Counted from the first letter of the stretch, positions 1-34,450 are shown. The stretch: DNA of 64,000 nt from Tubiluchus corallicola (GCA_030141605.1 JAQGDQ010000259.1:1-64000); one strand, 5' to 3'. The notes: generated from the sequence alone by a model not told the origin. Program-made: numbers and translations.

Positions 1-138
1 TATATGAATATTTGTTGCCATAAATGTCATAATATATTGTAAAAAATATGAAAGAAATAGAATAATAGAGTTTAATAAAATAATATTACAAATACTGGAA
101 TGATACTAGAAAAAGTACATAACTTTAAATTTTCTTAG

Positions 139-19891
<19,753 letters not shown>

Positions 19892-20536
19892 CCATAGCAG
19901 CGATATATAATCATTTATTTATATGCCTGAGTTGAACCATCCTTTTGTATAAATCATTCTTGATAATTACTGTAATGTGCTATATTAGCATGTGTCAATT
20001 AAGGCCTTATTTTTGTACATGTACTTCCTTTATTAGAAAATTTCAATCATCAAAGTTATTAGTTGTGTACATAATGTATAAAGTGCGCTGGCAACGCATA
20101 ATTTGATTTCGTTTTGCATTTTCTTTAGTTTAATTACGATAGTCATTTTTTAATCGCACATGAGTTAAGATTTATAGTTTTAAAGCAGTCAGTGGATAAT
20201 TTTGATGTAAACTAAATGATCTACAACCATTTTAGAGATAATGTAAGTTATAAAATTATTTTTGTAACGTTTTTTTTTAAATGTTGTTGAATTGGTCCAA
20301 ATAGAAGTAGTCTGGCCGTCTACAATACGTATCGATTCTTTTGCCCACCCACGAAACGTAGACATCAAAGAAGCTGGTTAAAGTACTTGGAAATGTGTGA
20401 TGAGGTGATGAGGTGTGTATATCAAAAATTCCGCATTGGTGTGCGTCGTGAGTTACCTCTTATCTTTTTTGTTTGATGTCAGTCCTCACGACCTGTCTTA
20501 TGCTAGGTTTATGTAAAGCGCGCTACTATAACACTG

Positions 20537-20540
<4 letters not shown>

Positions 20541-20606
<66 letters not shown>

Positions 20607-20650
20607 GTAATAATAATAATAGTAATAATAATGATAATAATAATAATTTA
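20541..20650 (+). repeat. (TAA)n microsatellite
   Basis: About 110 bp of TAA units with some TAG and TGA variants, directly joined to the LINE-like end at 20650-20800 and plausibly that element's tail. Confidence 0.9.
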
Positions 20651-20800
20651 GCAGTTATATAGCGCATCACAGTTAGATTGTGATCTCGATGAGATTTACA
20701 ATTGAAATACTGTTGTTAGTTACAATTAACAATTATTGTAACTGGTTGACAATTAGCTAACCCAATGTGCAGAATCATAACAAATGCAATCATATCTACA
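20650..20800 (-). mobile_element. LINE-like 3' end (relic)
   Basis: Read on the minus strand, this ends with a TGCGCTATATAACTGC stretch followed by the TTA-rich tail. The minus-strand LINE relic at 46.9 kb ends in a similar way (GCGCTTTACAAATAA then AT-rich triplets). No coding part is seen here, so the call rests on end similarity. Confidence 0.4.
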
Positions 20801-22039
20801 TATATGTAAAATTAGTATCTACATATTTGTACAAGCACGGGTTCCACGCTAACCACAAACAGACACACACTTTTTCATGCAACGAAGCTCGCTTTGTGCT
20901 CTACACTCTCTAATCAACATTTTAATTCATCTAGTCGCACGAAATCAAATCTATATTGAATAAAAAACAAAAATCTTAAAAATTCTCTATTAAGTCTGTT
21001 AATAATGCTGTCGTATCACATCACCTCAAAAACCAACCTTCTTACGGATTTCGTTGCATCTACGGCAGTATAGGTTATTGTAAACGCACTTTGCTAAACA
21101 CCCATGATACAACGGCAAAAGTTAGGCTTAAAACCAAGCAGCGGCAGAAACTGCTTACACTAAACTTAATACGGCGCAGGGTGATTGTTGCGACCACTTG
21201 ATATCTCAGTAATTATTTTAAAATGATGTGACGCTTTTCTTAATGCTAAGCTGAAAGAGTAATATGACTAATGTTATTTGAATGGGAATTATCAGTGTTT
21301 TCAAATGCATAAAAATAGATTAGACATACATACAAAGTTAGCAGCCCGTTAAACTACCTCAAGCGTAATGGGATTTTTAGGGATCGAACCACGGAATGAT
21401 TCAATAAACGAAATTATCTTACAAAAGTACAGTAAACGTATATACTACGTTCATAACATTCTTAGGACGGCGAAAAGCTATTTATTTACACCACCCACTC
21501 CCACATTGCGATGGTTCGATCCACTACGAGGCATTGCGTAGCAGCTATTAGTAGCTGGTATGAATGGCCTGGCGGATAGGTGTATTTAACATCTCATCAC
21601 CTGTTCTGTAGAACAAGCATGGAACACAAAGAACTCTGGCAAGTTTATTCTAAAAAAATAATCTTTTTTCTTTTCTTTCTGTAACATTGTTTTTTAACAT
21701 GAAATGAACTAGGGAATCAGCACCATCCGTTCAATATTACAATATCATACGTCGTACTGATGCAGAATTTCAGATACAATACATGTACATTGGACGGACC
21801 TAAAAATAAAAAGGAGCATGTCGAGCAATTAAACAACAGTCAACAACAGCCTTAAAAAGTGAAGCAGACTTATTAAGGTACAGATGTTCTGGCTATAAAA
21901 TCGATGTGGATCAATTTAAAAACAAGAAAATCCTCATCGTTATTGATCGTAAAGGCTTTATTTCCCATTTTCACATCAATTTGGAATTAAAGGCAAGATG
22001 ACACCCTTCAGACTGGTGTTTCAGACTAAGCCCAAACAG

Positions 22040-22309
22040 TACTTGAGAGCTGTCACACGCCTGCACTGGGTCGGGCTTTCAGGACGGCAAGATTCCTAAA
22101 AGGTGTTACGCAGAGAGCTGCGAGAGCGCGGAGGTCCACATAAATTCAAAAGAAGAGATGTAAAGATATACTTAGTGAGTAGGGCAGTGTAAGTAAAAGC
22201 AAGGTAGCTTGCTTCGAGGAGAAGTGAAAGCAGCAACGGGAAGCTAATGGCGAAAAAAGTATGAGAGCGTGTCATTCACCCGTCCCACGAATGATACCGA
22301 CTGCTGAAT

Positions 22310-22378
<69 letters not shown>

Positions 22379-22384
22379 CGACGA
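22040..22384 (+). mobile_element. RTE-like non-LTR retrotransposon 3' end with (GAT)n tail
   Basis: Conceptual translation with one frameshift gives R-L-H-W-V-G, then D-G-K-I-P-K-R, then R-E-L-R-E-R-G-G, then F-K-R-R-D-V-K. This is the order seen near the C-terminus of many LINE reverse transcriptases. About 200 bp later the sequence ends in a (GAT)n run (22311-22377), the kind of tail expected for RTE-type elements. Stops and frameshifts show that it is dead. Confidence 0.55.
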
Positions 22385-22400
22385 TAATGATGATGACGAT
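22311..22400 (+). repeat. (GAT)n microsatellite
   Basis: About 20 GAT units followed by a degenerate GAC/GAT end. Probably seeded by the 3' tail of the retroelement just upstream. Confidence 0.9.
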
Positions 22401-23585
22401 AACGAAGATTTATCTGTCTAGACTGTTATTGAAGTGAAATGACCAGTTCATGTTGGTGCGCGTGAATTCACCTTTCTAGCCTACATTCTTTGAGTACATA
22501 GGACCAAAGTTGAACAAGACTAAGCCGCTCAGCAAATAAACAGATGACTCATGGAATATATAAACACACACACACACATACATATATATCTCTGGCAGTT
22601 CAGTGCTTCATCTTACAGGACACACTTCATAAATAGGAAGATTTCAGTTCTGCCACAACATACATCACAAGTAAATCCTGCTGTTGTACAGAACTGTATA
22701 AAAATTATGACATAATCAACATTCATCATTGTAGTATCAGCCTATTATGTACATATGCGTTTTCGGGTCACTCTTTGCGAAGTAACTTTACAAGGAGGTT
22801 TGTGTCGCTGTTCTTGTTCTCTTTGTTCATACAATAAATCTTTTCAGTTTTTGATATTGTGATGTCACAACAGAGTTTTTCCATATTCTACATTGTACTA
22901 TTACAGTTTTTACGGAACCATGACAATGGTACACGGTGTTTTAAATGACAAGTGCAGGCAGTTTGGCTGAAAGACACTTAATAAACTAATAAGCCATTGC
23001 TTCGCATTCCGAGCTATTTGCACCGCTTTCGGGCGTTAAACATTTATAGGTTATTTACGACATATTAGGAATACAATCATTAATTTCAATCTTATCTTCT
23101 ACATTTTTGTGCACTATAGACGCCCATGACGTAATACGACATTACAAACTCATGAAAGCGCCTGATCAAGCAGTTGCAGCTCTTTCAAATGCAGCAACAT
23201 CATACCTATAAAATTATCGAGGAAAGTCATCGGAATGGTGCCACAAACTCCTGTGTGTAACCGCTCATCTGTGTGTCACTCTGAATCGTAAAATATCGCA
23301 AAGTTATTTAATCGCATTAATGAACAGCTTCAAGCAAGCTTTTGTAAGTCAGACACCGAATTAAAAATGTGCAACATCGCCTTGATTTTACCGCAGGGTA
23401 TTGGCAAATTGGTGTTTATGGTTCGAGTTTGCAATATGGCATTTTAACAAAATCAGACAAGCGTTACAAAGTGTGCCTTACAAGGACATCTAAGCTATAC
23501 TGGTATAAACAAGTCTGGATCATGTCAGCTTTGTGCGTTTGACTTCGGTATTATTTATCATTGGCCTAGCTCCGTTTGTTGAAAA

Positions 23586-26500
23586 ATGGCAATTGTAGTT
23601 GTTTTGACAATTCGTAAGTTGAATTTTTTAAATATTTTTCTCAAGTTTAAGTTTACTAGAACTCATAAGAAACTTGTGAAGACAGTTACAGGATGCAGCT
23701 AGTCAGATTTTAAGTAGTTAATAACATTTCAACATAATGTCGTAGTCAAACTATTAATTGACTCTTTATTAATGAATTATGTCAAATTGTGTACAATTTC
23801 GTGAAACTGATTATTATCACTCGTCTCAGTGCCAAATGACAGTTTCAGCTTTTACTGCACTTATAGAAGCACTATGGAAGAACGGCTTCCAACAAGTTTT
23901 AAAGATCAAAAATATTTGAAAACTGAGATGCACATATTGCGGAACAATAACAGTAATAATAGCCGCAGCAACGATGATGACCACGACGACGATGGCAGCA
24001 ATAATGGTGACCACGACGACGATCATGCCAACGCCAGTAATATATTCAGCAAGTATCATAAGCTCCATCAGAATAATTAGTGAATTAGCTGAAAAGTACT
24101 TTGATAGAATGTAGTTTAACGTAAGGTAATGTAATGATGTGTCTTTGTGAATAGTAGGCTAATAGGTGAGTATTCATGTTGAAAAGTTATAAAATAATGA
24201 AAACTTATATAAAAAGTGTAATAATGCTCTTAGAATGCCGCTATAGATTGTGAAATTGTTCTCGACAGAATTGCTGAGGAAGTAAGCCATGCACATATGA
24301 ACGTGGCTGAGACATATCTGCTGATCCAATGTCTCATTTTGGAGGATTCGCTTTAATAATAATTCAGGTTGTGGGCCCACATCAAGCGCCCATACTAACC
24401 CTGTTAACTCTGGCGTTGAGTATTGGATTTCAGATTGCAGGACACCAAATATGTATGGCCTCTGTCTCTGTATGCCTTAGTTAATGCCAGCTTAGGACTG
24501 TACAATATTTTTGTCTTGTTAATTGACATAGACACAGACATAGACATAGACACAGACACGGACACGGACACGGACACGGACACGGACACAGACATAGATA
24601 TAGACATAGACCATACAGTTTTGTCTAGTGGTAACGCGCCTGCTTTGCGCCTGGGAGGTCGTGAGTTCGATAAAGCGGCCGAGACATACCAAAAACTTTA
24701 AAAATTGCACCAGCTGTTGCCCTGCCTGGCGTGTGGTATTTAGGGCAAAAGTGCGGTAGCAATAGTCTCTGTTATGTAGTTGTAAATTTTGTCGATTCAT
24801 TATTTACAGCCGACTTTTTGAGCTTATGCTAATTGTTAATCTAAAAGCCGATTAACTTTAAATAAAGATTATTATTAATATCACTATCACTATCACCATC
24901 ACTATCACTATCACTATCACTATCACTATCACTATCACTATCACTATCACTAGCATTACCATTATCGTTATCATTATCATTATCATTATTATAGACATAA
25001 ACATCTTTATTGGTCTTATATACTATACATGATATAAATGAAATTCGTCTTTTATGCTTTTACACAGATCTGGAAAAACAATTAGCGCAACAAATTCGTA
25101 ACTGTAAATTAAATTCAACTGCACATATAAATCCTAAGCGTACAATTGAAATAAAGCTTAAAAAACAAAAAAAATTGAAAAGTGCTTAGAGTTTAGCTAC
25201 TGTTGATGAGTGCGATATATTAGCTTGCTTCTTTGATCTTGACATTTTGCAAGGCCTCTACGGCCATGATCCTCTGCCCTCCAAATGGTTCGCCTATTTA
25301 ACCGCTAAAAATCAAAACAAAATTTCGCTATTATCACTGGTTGGTTATACTAACCTGTTCTTTTTAGCGAATCTTACCGCATTTCTAAAATCCGGCATGC
25401 AATTTTCTACTTTATTGAACCGCGCATTGTCCTGTAATTCACTGTGCAGGTGTGTCGTGATATCAGTCACAATTTCATTAAACACACTTCAGAGCTTTCA
25501 ATGACGTGTTGGGCGCGGTCGTCAGTACAAAATATGTCTATAATGCGATTTTACTCAACAAAATAGCAGACAACAACTTAAAGCTCTCTCTCTAACGCCT
25601 TAAGCCACAAAACGTTTTTGTAAGTTTTATCATTTTGTATCCAAACCAATCAAACGAAGACATAGTTCAGGGTATTAAAGTTCCCTCAAAATGATTAGCG
25701 AATTAACTGAAAAGCACTTTGATGTGTATTCAAAATGAATCTGTTTAAAATAACAGTATTAAATTTACAAAATTTTCGGAATTGTTTAAAAAAAATGCAT
25801 TATTTACTCTTAGGATAAGTAACTGTTTCCAGGCAATTGTTAACGCGTACTTTTCAAAACCGCTGTAGATTTCTGTGCAAATAGACCGGGCAAACAGGTA
25901 TACCGTTAATGTTACAAGCCCACAATTAATTAAAATATCAAACTTACAGACCTTGAAATGTGGAAAACTGAAATACAACGTGGATTTGAACCAGGGACCT
26001 TTGTTTACATTGCATTCAGTGGTTCCTATCCGTGATGCATTCTAACTTTATCACCCTTCATGCCTTGGTGTACTGTTGCTTCTGAAAGTCCCTGAAATGA
26101 CCATCCCATTGACAAGTCCTATTTAGTTAGCATTACAATGAAAGATTTACAGTTCTTTATTTTAGCTTTTGATTTTAATTTGCTCTTGGGTTCAAGTATA
26201 CGTCATGAAAATAGCTAAAATTGTTTTTTCTGCAAAATAAATAAGTTACTTAACCAGTAGCATAACCATTTAACGGTACCTTGCCTTCTTTAGACCCGAA
26301 ACTTGGACTGTATGTTAATCGTTACCAAACTTGTTTTGAAATAAATCAACGACAGTAACACATTCGCTTACTGCCACAAAATCTCCACATGATCTTCACT
26401 TGTGACCTATAGCCTTGAAACGTGCTATAACCTAAAAATATGTTAATAACAGTTAATCTCTTTACCAAATTTGGCTATTTTTGCCCCATTCTTCTTTAAG

Positions 26501-26861
26501 AAAAGTGAGAAGTCTCGCTGTGCCTTTCGCCACCTTATAGCTCTTCACTTTCAAATTGCAGCGCGATCTTGATTTTTATTATATTTATTGTTTTTTATCA
26601 AAACTTTTCACTTTCCGATACAGCAACTACAACAACACTAGCAGCAGCAACAACAGAAACAGCAGCAGCTGCAGGTGTTGACACCGTTGTCATCGTTTTT
26701 GTTATACATTGTAGACGTTGTTGCCGTTACTATAGTCGCTGTTGTTGCTGCTGTTATTGTTGTTGTTGTAACGAACAATTTTCGAATACATCTTAGGTAT
26801 TTGCTCTAACTTTCACATTTGACCTATTTATCTCAGACTCAAGGTGAAAGAGAAAAAGAGA

Positions 26862-26948
<87 letters not shown>

Positions 26949-26954
26949 GAGAAG

Positions 26955-27013
<59 letters not shown>

Positions 27014-30000
27014 ACAGACAGAGAGACAGATGGAGAGAAAGACAGACAGAGAATAAAGAAAGAAAAAGGTGAGAGAAACTTTTTCTCAGGGAAACCTTTT
27101 CTCTTTTTTTTCCTTCTCCTCCTCCTCTCGCCTTCTGCCACTCCCTTTCCGTCTTTCGCTTTAACTATGAACTGACAAATTTACACCTAGCTTTTATATG
27201 TTTCTTACATTAATCTGAACGAAAATATCTTTGAACTAATAGTCACAGTTTTCTATCTTTTGTAAATTATCATCTTGTGTATTTAGTTCTGGCGGTGGCG
27301 GTTAAAGGGCAAGACAGCCTAGGATTTTTCACTGAAACAACAGACTGTGATGCAGAAGTGAATTTATTCAAAGCACATGACTACTGTAACATGTACTACA
27401 TCTGCAATCATAATGTTTTCATTGAAAGATACTGTCCATTTGCTACTGTTTGGAACCAATATTGTCCTTTAGAAGGAAGGTGCGACATTGCAACAGAGGA
27501 ACAGCTGGCATACTGCCGAGACAAGATTAACTTTATTTTTCCAGGGACAAGAGATCCCGATCGATACATGAACTGGACTGGGGAAGCTCCTAGAGACGCC
27601 AGTAAGTTAAGCAGCCACTTTACCAAAAACTATCACTATGTCTTGGTCTAACATGAGTAATTAAGCAACACTTTAGCAAAAAATATCATTATTACAGGCA
27701 CATGGCGAAACGTCTGGCATGATCTTAATTTTTAATTTTTTAATGTAAAAGTTTTTAATATAAAGTTATGTTGTTTTTAACTATCATTATGTTTTGTTCT
27801 AACGTCAGTAAGTTAAGCAACCACTTTAGCAAAAGCTATCATTTGCTATATCTGATTATGTTATTGATTTCATTTGCAGATAATCTTAGACAGAATCCGT
27901 TCTGTAATTTTGTTTGTGCCAATGGGCAAGAAACGTTGCCACCTTACGCTGAATGTGATGGCACAGTTCAGTGCAGTGACGGTTCTGACGAATATCCTTC
28001 GTGTGGTATGTCATAATTACTAAATCACATCACGTTCTTCAGTCAGGATACAAACAATTGTATCTTTTCATTTTTAGCATACATGTCGGACAGAAATTGT
28101 TTACAATGGCAGCTGTTCAGTTTGCATGATACACGGCGTTTTTACAATCAGTGCACCAGACAGTGTAGCCTTATTGCGCCTTGACGATCTTTGTAAACTT
28201 AAAGAAAAAAGGAAGAAATGAATGAATGAAAGAAAGAAAGATTACCTGTTGTGCTTCGAAACATGAATAACATGACTTGTGACTGAAAAATTGCCGGTCA
28301 CTATTCTTGGTGATCAGGGAAAAGAAAAGTAGAAAGACATTTTTATTTTATTTCACATGCATTAAAAATATACATAAAAATAACTATAAAAAATAACAAC
28401 ATCAATATGGGGAAAGACATAAAGAGACAGGCTCCTTACATAAGCCTATCGTACAAAAGCGATTTATAAAAAAAATCAATCTATTTTTGAAAAGTTAGAA
28501 TTCCTGCAGTGGCCAAACGTGCAACATTTACCGAACTGGGTAGGGAATCCCATACTTGAACAAGAAAGTTGGAGAAGAAAAACCCAAAACCTTTGTTATT
28601 CGTTCTACGAACATACAGCCCATACTTGAACAAGAAAGTTGGAGAAGAAAAACCCAAAACCTTTCTTATTCGTTCTACGAACATACAGCTTGAGACTATG
28701 GTTGCTTTTTGTCCTATCGGTGAGTGCTGTTGTAAAAAAAATCGGCATCTAAATCAGCATCCCTTTGAATTATTTTGTAACACATGACCAAATCGTTTAG
28801 TAATCTTCTTTCCTCTAACGATTTTAAATGAAGGGTTTTGAGTCTTTCTGGACAGGTTTCATATGCAAGTTCTGAGTTTCATCTATAGTATAATCGCCTG
28901 GTAAAATATCTTAAAAAAAATTCAAATTTTCAGAAATATCTACATTCCCGTACAATGACGAGCCAATATAGTTGAGCAATATTCAACTATAGGCCTCACG
29001 TAAACTTTAAATGTTTTAAGGAGAATGTTACTAAGGAAAATTCTAGGAATGCTAGGAAGTTCTAGGAAGTTACTAAGGAATGCTTTAAGGAAAATTAAGA
29101 TCATGTCCGTTATTCTATTGCCACAGGTAGAAATTTTAATGCAATGTGCTTTTACCTTTAAGTAGTGAGACACCATAATGCCCAGATCGTTAACAACAAA
29201 AAAGTCTGGAAACGTCAATAATTGTTGATGTAGCTGCTATTTCTCGGATTATTTTTCCCAACGTGAAGTACATTGCATTTGTTAATAGCAATTTTCATTT
29301 GCCAGGTGTTGGCCCAATTTACAATTCTATATAATGCATTCTCTGTAGGTCACTATGGCCATCTATCGAGACACATTGATATAATTTTATATCATGGGCA
29401 AAAAGTTTCAGTGTTATTAATCCTGCAATTTCAGTGATATCGTTCATAAAAAGCAAAAATAAAATAGAGTTTAGAACACTAACTTGAGTTACACTAGAGG
29501 ATACAGTTACGTAAGACGAAAACGAATTTCCAATGACGATAAGTTGTTGTCTTTCTAAAGAAACATTTTATTCAATCAAGCAAGCGACCGTTTATTCCAA
29601 ACGACTGTAATTTTAACATTAATTTCGGGTGGCTAACAGTATCGAATGCCTTTTGAAAATTAATATATATTGCATCAAGATTTTTGGTCCGTATCCGGCA
29701 ACAACGTTCCAATCACGTAGTCATTCTAACATTTGGATACAAGCAAATTTCTTAGAAAACCGTGTTGTTCACTAGATGAAAGATTCTTAGTTCTTAAGTA
29801 TATTAAAACATCATCAGCTATTATCATTTCCATTATTTTACAAGCGATACATGCCAGTGAAACTAATCTGTAATTTGAGGGGTAACTGCTCTCACCTTTT
29901 TTGAAAAGTGGTGTTACATCGGTTAACTTACATACATTTGGCATAACACCATCTCTAAAAGAAACATTATATATAATAGAAAGTGCAGTACACAAAGCGT

Positions 30001-33000
30001 CGCTAACTTTTTTGTACAAAAGTGCGGGCAAATTATCAGGGGACCTGCTTTTCTTGGGTTAGCGTTTAGTGTTTGTTTAGCCTTTTGGTTGGATTGGGTA
30101 ATTTCAGAGAATTTTTGTATCGCCGTGGAACGTAGATACTGATATGTGCGAATGTGTGAATGGTAGGCAAATTCTGCACCATTCATGATTTGAATGTCTT
30201 TTAGTCTTCATATTCAAAAGGAACGCCTTAACAGATCAATTACCGGCACTAGATATAAATAAAAGTTGTATCCGATTGCAACACGGAATTTTTAGAAGCA
30301 TTTATTAATTTAGTAAATGATGAATTTCTAGCAAGTATAATGTAAAACTTCTATTAAGAAAGCCTGGTGTACTGTATCTAAGTTAATTCAGCTATTATCC
30401 ATTTGGGCGCACATTAGTTGTCTGCATGAATTACTACAGTTCTTATAGCCATAAGAACTATTTTGTTTGTGTGCGCTGCATTATATGTTTACATAATACG
30501 GTACAGTCAAAAAACGTGATCTAAGTAAGATAAAAGTGGCAAATTTTATTTGTTTATAGGAAAGAGAAAGTTACTATAAATATTACCTATTTGTAATATT
30601 AAGTTATACATAAGCATCTGCCAGTTCGAGTGTATTAACCGCCAAATTTCTTTGCCTTACAAATAGAGGGCAGCATATCGTACTATATTCTGTATTTGTG
30701 TGCTAATAAAAGACTCTTGATTATCTGTATAATTAATTTCGGTGGTATGTTATTATAATAATTTGTGATCTCAATGCTGGCAATTAATATTAAATGCAGG
30801 TTGTATGCGCCATCCAGGCATACTTGAATGGCTAACATTGGGCGTTAGTTAAGTTTCTACACAAGTTTCTAGTTTATTATCAAAAACATGTAGTAAAATT
30901 AACAGGCGTAATATGTATAATTTTAATTTTAAAGTTCATACCTTAGCTAAACATCAGATATGTTCAGAGAAATCGACCTGCTTTAAGGAAACTTGAACCT
31001 ACGTTGCAACACTAATTATAAACTTGTATTTCAGCAAAGCCCAATTGTAACGGCGATAATTGTAGATTAGAGGATGGATGTTTATGTGCCAGTACTGACC
31101 CACCAGCTAGTCTGTCTCCTAGTATGATTCCTCAGATGGTAATGATTGGTTTTGAAGGTGGACTCCGAGAAATAGATAGAAGGTAAATTAAACAAATGAA
31201 ACACTTTTTATTTGGTAATTAAGTTTCCCGTTTGAGCAGTCTGTTTCGTAAATGAAACACAATTATAAATTCCTGCATTCCACGTGTTTGTAGGATATGA
31301 TATAACTTTGTAATTGCCATTAAAAACACTGAAAATAAGCTTTAAAGACATAATCAGTCAATGTTAGTTAATTGATAATAAAAACTTACTTCGCTAAAAA
31401 GCAAAGCAGTGAGTGCAATGCAAACTAACCTTCACTGCATAATTGATAATAAAAATTTTCTTTGCCAAAAGGCAAGCGCATCACCGCAATGCAATCTAAG
31501 TTCTAACTTACTGTGCATTAATGAAGGTTGATAATCTCTGTATCATTCTGAAATAGCTTGTATCTTGTACTAGTTTAATGGAATTGCATTTGTTTAATAT
31601 TAACGATTTTAACTTTGGTTTTAATATTGATAGAGACCGGACTTGCTTAATCTTTAGTGACAAAGAATAGCTTGCTAGATCATAGAATTGGTGCCGTAAT
31701 AGGTGACCTTAATGTTTCATTATTTTAGATCACTCTTTACTATTTTGGATACCTTTTAGAGTTACTCATTCTCATATTGATGACAGGGCTCGGACAAAAT
31801 CCATTTGTTAAAATTGGTTTTTTAACGAATTGTTAATGATATATGTAAATATCGGATGACGCAGTAAAAATATGCCGAAGTTTAAACTACAATAATATTA
31901 AAATCAAGTGTCCTATGAAGTTGAAATTTCACAGTGTGGTGTTACAATATTGTACTGAACATCCCTTTCACGTTCACGGTGTACTAACACCCCCTTTCGC
32001 GCTAAATGTAGTTTCTGTCGAAGCCAAGTTATGCATCTGGCCTGTATAAAAGCGGTCTTCTCTGTTCTTTTAGTGTTCCTGTTAGATTAATCCACGACGC
32101 GGTGTAAGCTCCATTTTATCCTTATTTTTGAATCTACTTCATGTAATTTGCCAATAAAGGTATCGTTTTTCTCAAACATCATTCTTGTTTCGTGGATGGA
32201 TGTCAGAAAAGCTATAGACTGAATGGCCTCCGCATCTGCTGGTACCGTACCAACCTGGGTAGTTTTAGCCGTTGTCGGCGATGTACGGCTGGCAGTTCAA
32301 TATTAGCTTTAGCAGTTTGCCGAAGTTATTGTCGAAACGCCTTTGTATGTTAAAAAATGAAATGAGGGACGTCAAATAATCGTCGATTGAAAAAACAGTC
32401 ACATTGACGTATAAAGCACTGAACACATGGCAGCAAAACACTAAAGAAATCAATAAGTTTGCATCTTGATCTTCACCAAAGAAAAGAAAGCAATGGTAAA
32501 ATCAAGCAAAAATGGGACTTGATCCTCCGGCTTACACTATCTGGAATTCCCTTGAAGAGAACGTGTAGGACAGCCACACAGAACGTTTGATGCAGAGGAA
32601 TTAAAGTCAGAAAGGGTGCTGGAACAAAATACAGAAACTCTCAGCTGTCGGAAGAACCGCCTTCGTCTGGCTTGTAGTGAAAATCGGACACCTGTAGCAC
32701 TTGCTGTAAATTTTAACAATAGTGACATCGAATTTTTTCCGGCGTTTATTTTTTAATTAGTAGTTTTAAAGAAACTGTATTTCTGAACAAATCTAAGACA
32801 ATGACCTGAAATTTTCGGTGCTTATACTTAAACGTCTCTAACATCAGTGTGGAAATTTTCAAGAGATTCTGTTTTTTAATAATTATCGTGATGGAAACTT
32901 CGGCACATTCAGTTTTGCGCCACCTGATATAAATACAGAGTATGCTCCTATATCTAGAAATTTTTATTTTCAAAGTTTTATTATGTTCATTGCTGAAGTT

Positions 33001-34260
33001 TTGAATTTTTGTTTACCTACCTTACGTTTGTATGAGTGCCTAACTATTAATCTTTGGGCATAGCATTTGAGGAGGTTTGTTAAGTATTAAGTAACTTTAG
33101 ATTTTGCATTTTTTGAGACAAAGTGTATTATGCATGAGTTCACGAAGATTTTATTTTAGGTGGTTGTTTGATTATATTTTTGAAACGAGGGAGGCAGATG
33201 GCGCCAGGTCACCGCGTCTGAACAATAATGGCTGCCCATGGGTTGGCACATTCTTTCCAACTCATCTTTTCAATAACTATGCTGTCACGAGAGATTTGTA
33301 TTCCAAAGGCCACGAATTCGCATCGCTTTCAATAACGTATGACATTCTATTTCATAAAAATTAACACTCTTAGCCATGAGCAGCTTAGATTAAGTAATTA
33401 GACTAAAGAGCAATCTGTTGCACAGAGTCATAGGCCTACTGCCTTCATGGGAAAATAACTATCTGGAAGAGATAACGAATAGAAAATAACTATAGTAAAT
33501 AAGTTATAGACTAACACCTAACTCTGCCTATACCATCGAATAATTTCAATTAATAACTGTTAAATAATCGTACTATAAAATATCCATTGGACGCTTATGG
33601 GGCAACTGTGCAGGAGTGCAGCATATCTGCAATCTGTATAAGCCTAAAAAATTAATAGGCCTAGCAGCCTTGCGTGGAACTATTTTTATAAAAAAAGATT
33701 TTGTGTTTATCAAAATCACTTTTTCATAGATTATGTTTTGCTATTTCTAACGTTAATCACACGGGGTTACTAATAAATTTTAACGCCTCCATTTCGTGAA
33801 CTTATTAAATAGGATAGTATATGACAGAAATAAGAACTAGTTAGTATATGAGCTAGTTCTGTCAATGTGAGAGTCACTGCAATACTGATACGTCATCCTC
33901 CCTGGGTGTGGGTCCAGGTTGTGTCTGGGTATGAGGTACATATCCTTTCCAAACAATCCAATCTTAGCAAGGTCTAAGATCTGCAATATCATCTCCTTTA
34001 GTAATAATACTACCTACTGGTGCCTATAATTCATCAGTTACATAAAACTGCAATTGTATGTATGCAATAATAATAATATGTAGTGCATAATGAAAATGTC
34101 TGTCTCTGCAGGGCTATACTAATACTACAATTGAAGGTGATTTTTTGTCAGTCAAGTTACAGCATTTTGACATGTAGCCTAAACATATATACTCACCTTT
34201 TCCTAGAACCCATTACTGAGTGGCCATTACTATTATTATTGTTGTTGTTGTTGTTGATGC

Positions 34261-34355
<95 letters not shown>

Positions 34356-34368
34356 TTGTTGTTGTTGC

Positions 34369-34450
<82 letters not shown>

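Larger units (their letters stand above)
19892..23585. other. Intergenic region between genes 1 and 2
   Basis: Contains the 3' untranslated region of gene 1, a (TAA)n run with a LINE-like 3' end (20541-20800), an RTE-like retrotransposon end with a (GAT)n tail (about 22040-22384), and the upstream region of gene 2. No further gene was recognised. Confidence 0.7.

Noticed and set aside
26819-27175. Arg/Glu and Ser/Leu frames up to 118 codons
   Set aside because: GA dinucleotide repeat read in different frames.
32265-32728. Short minus-strand frames of about 62 codons
   Set aside because: No family motif. Could be decayed LTR-element sequence, but it cannot be supported.
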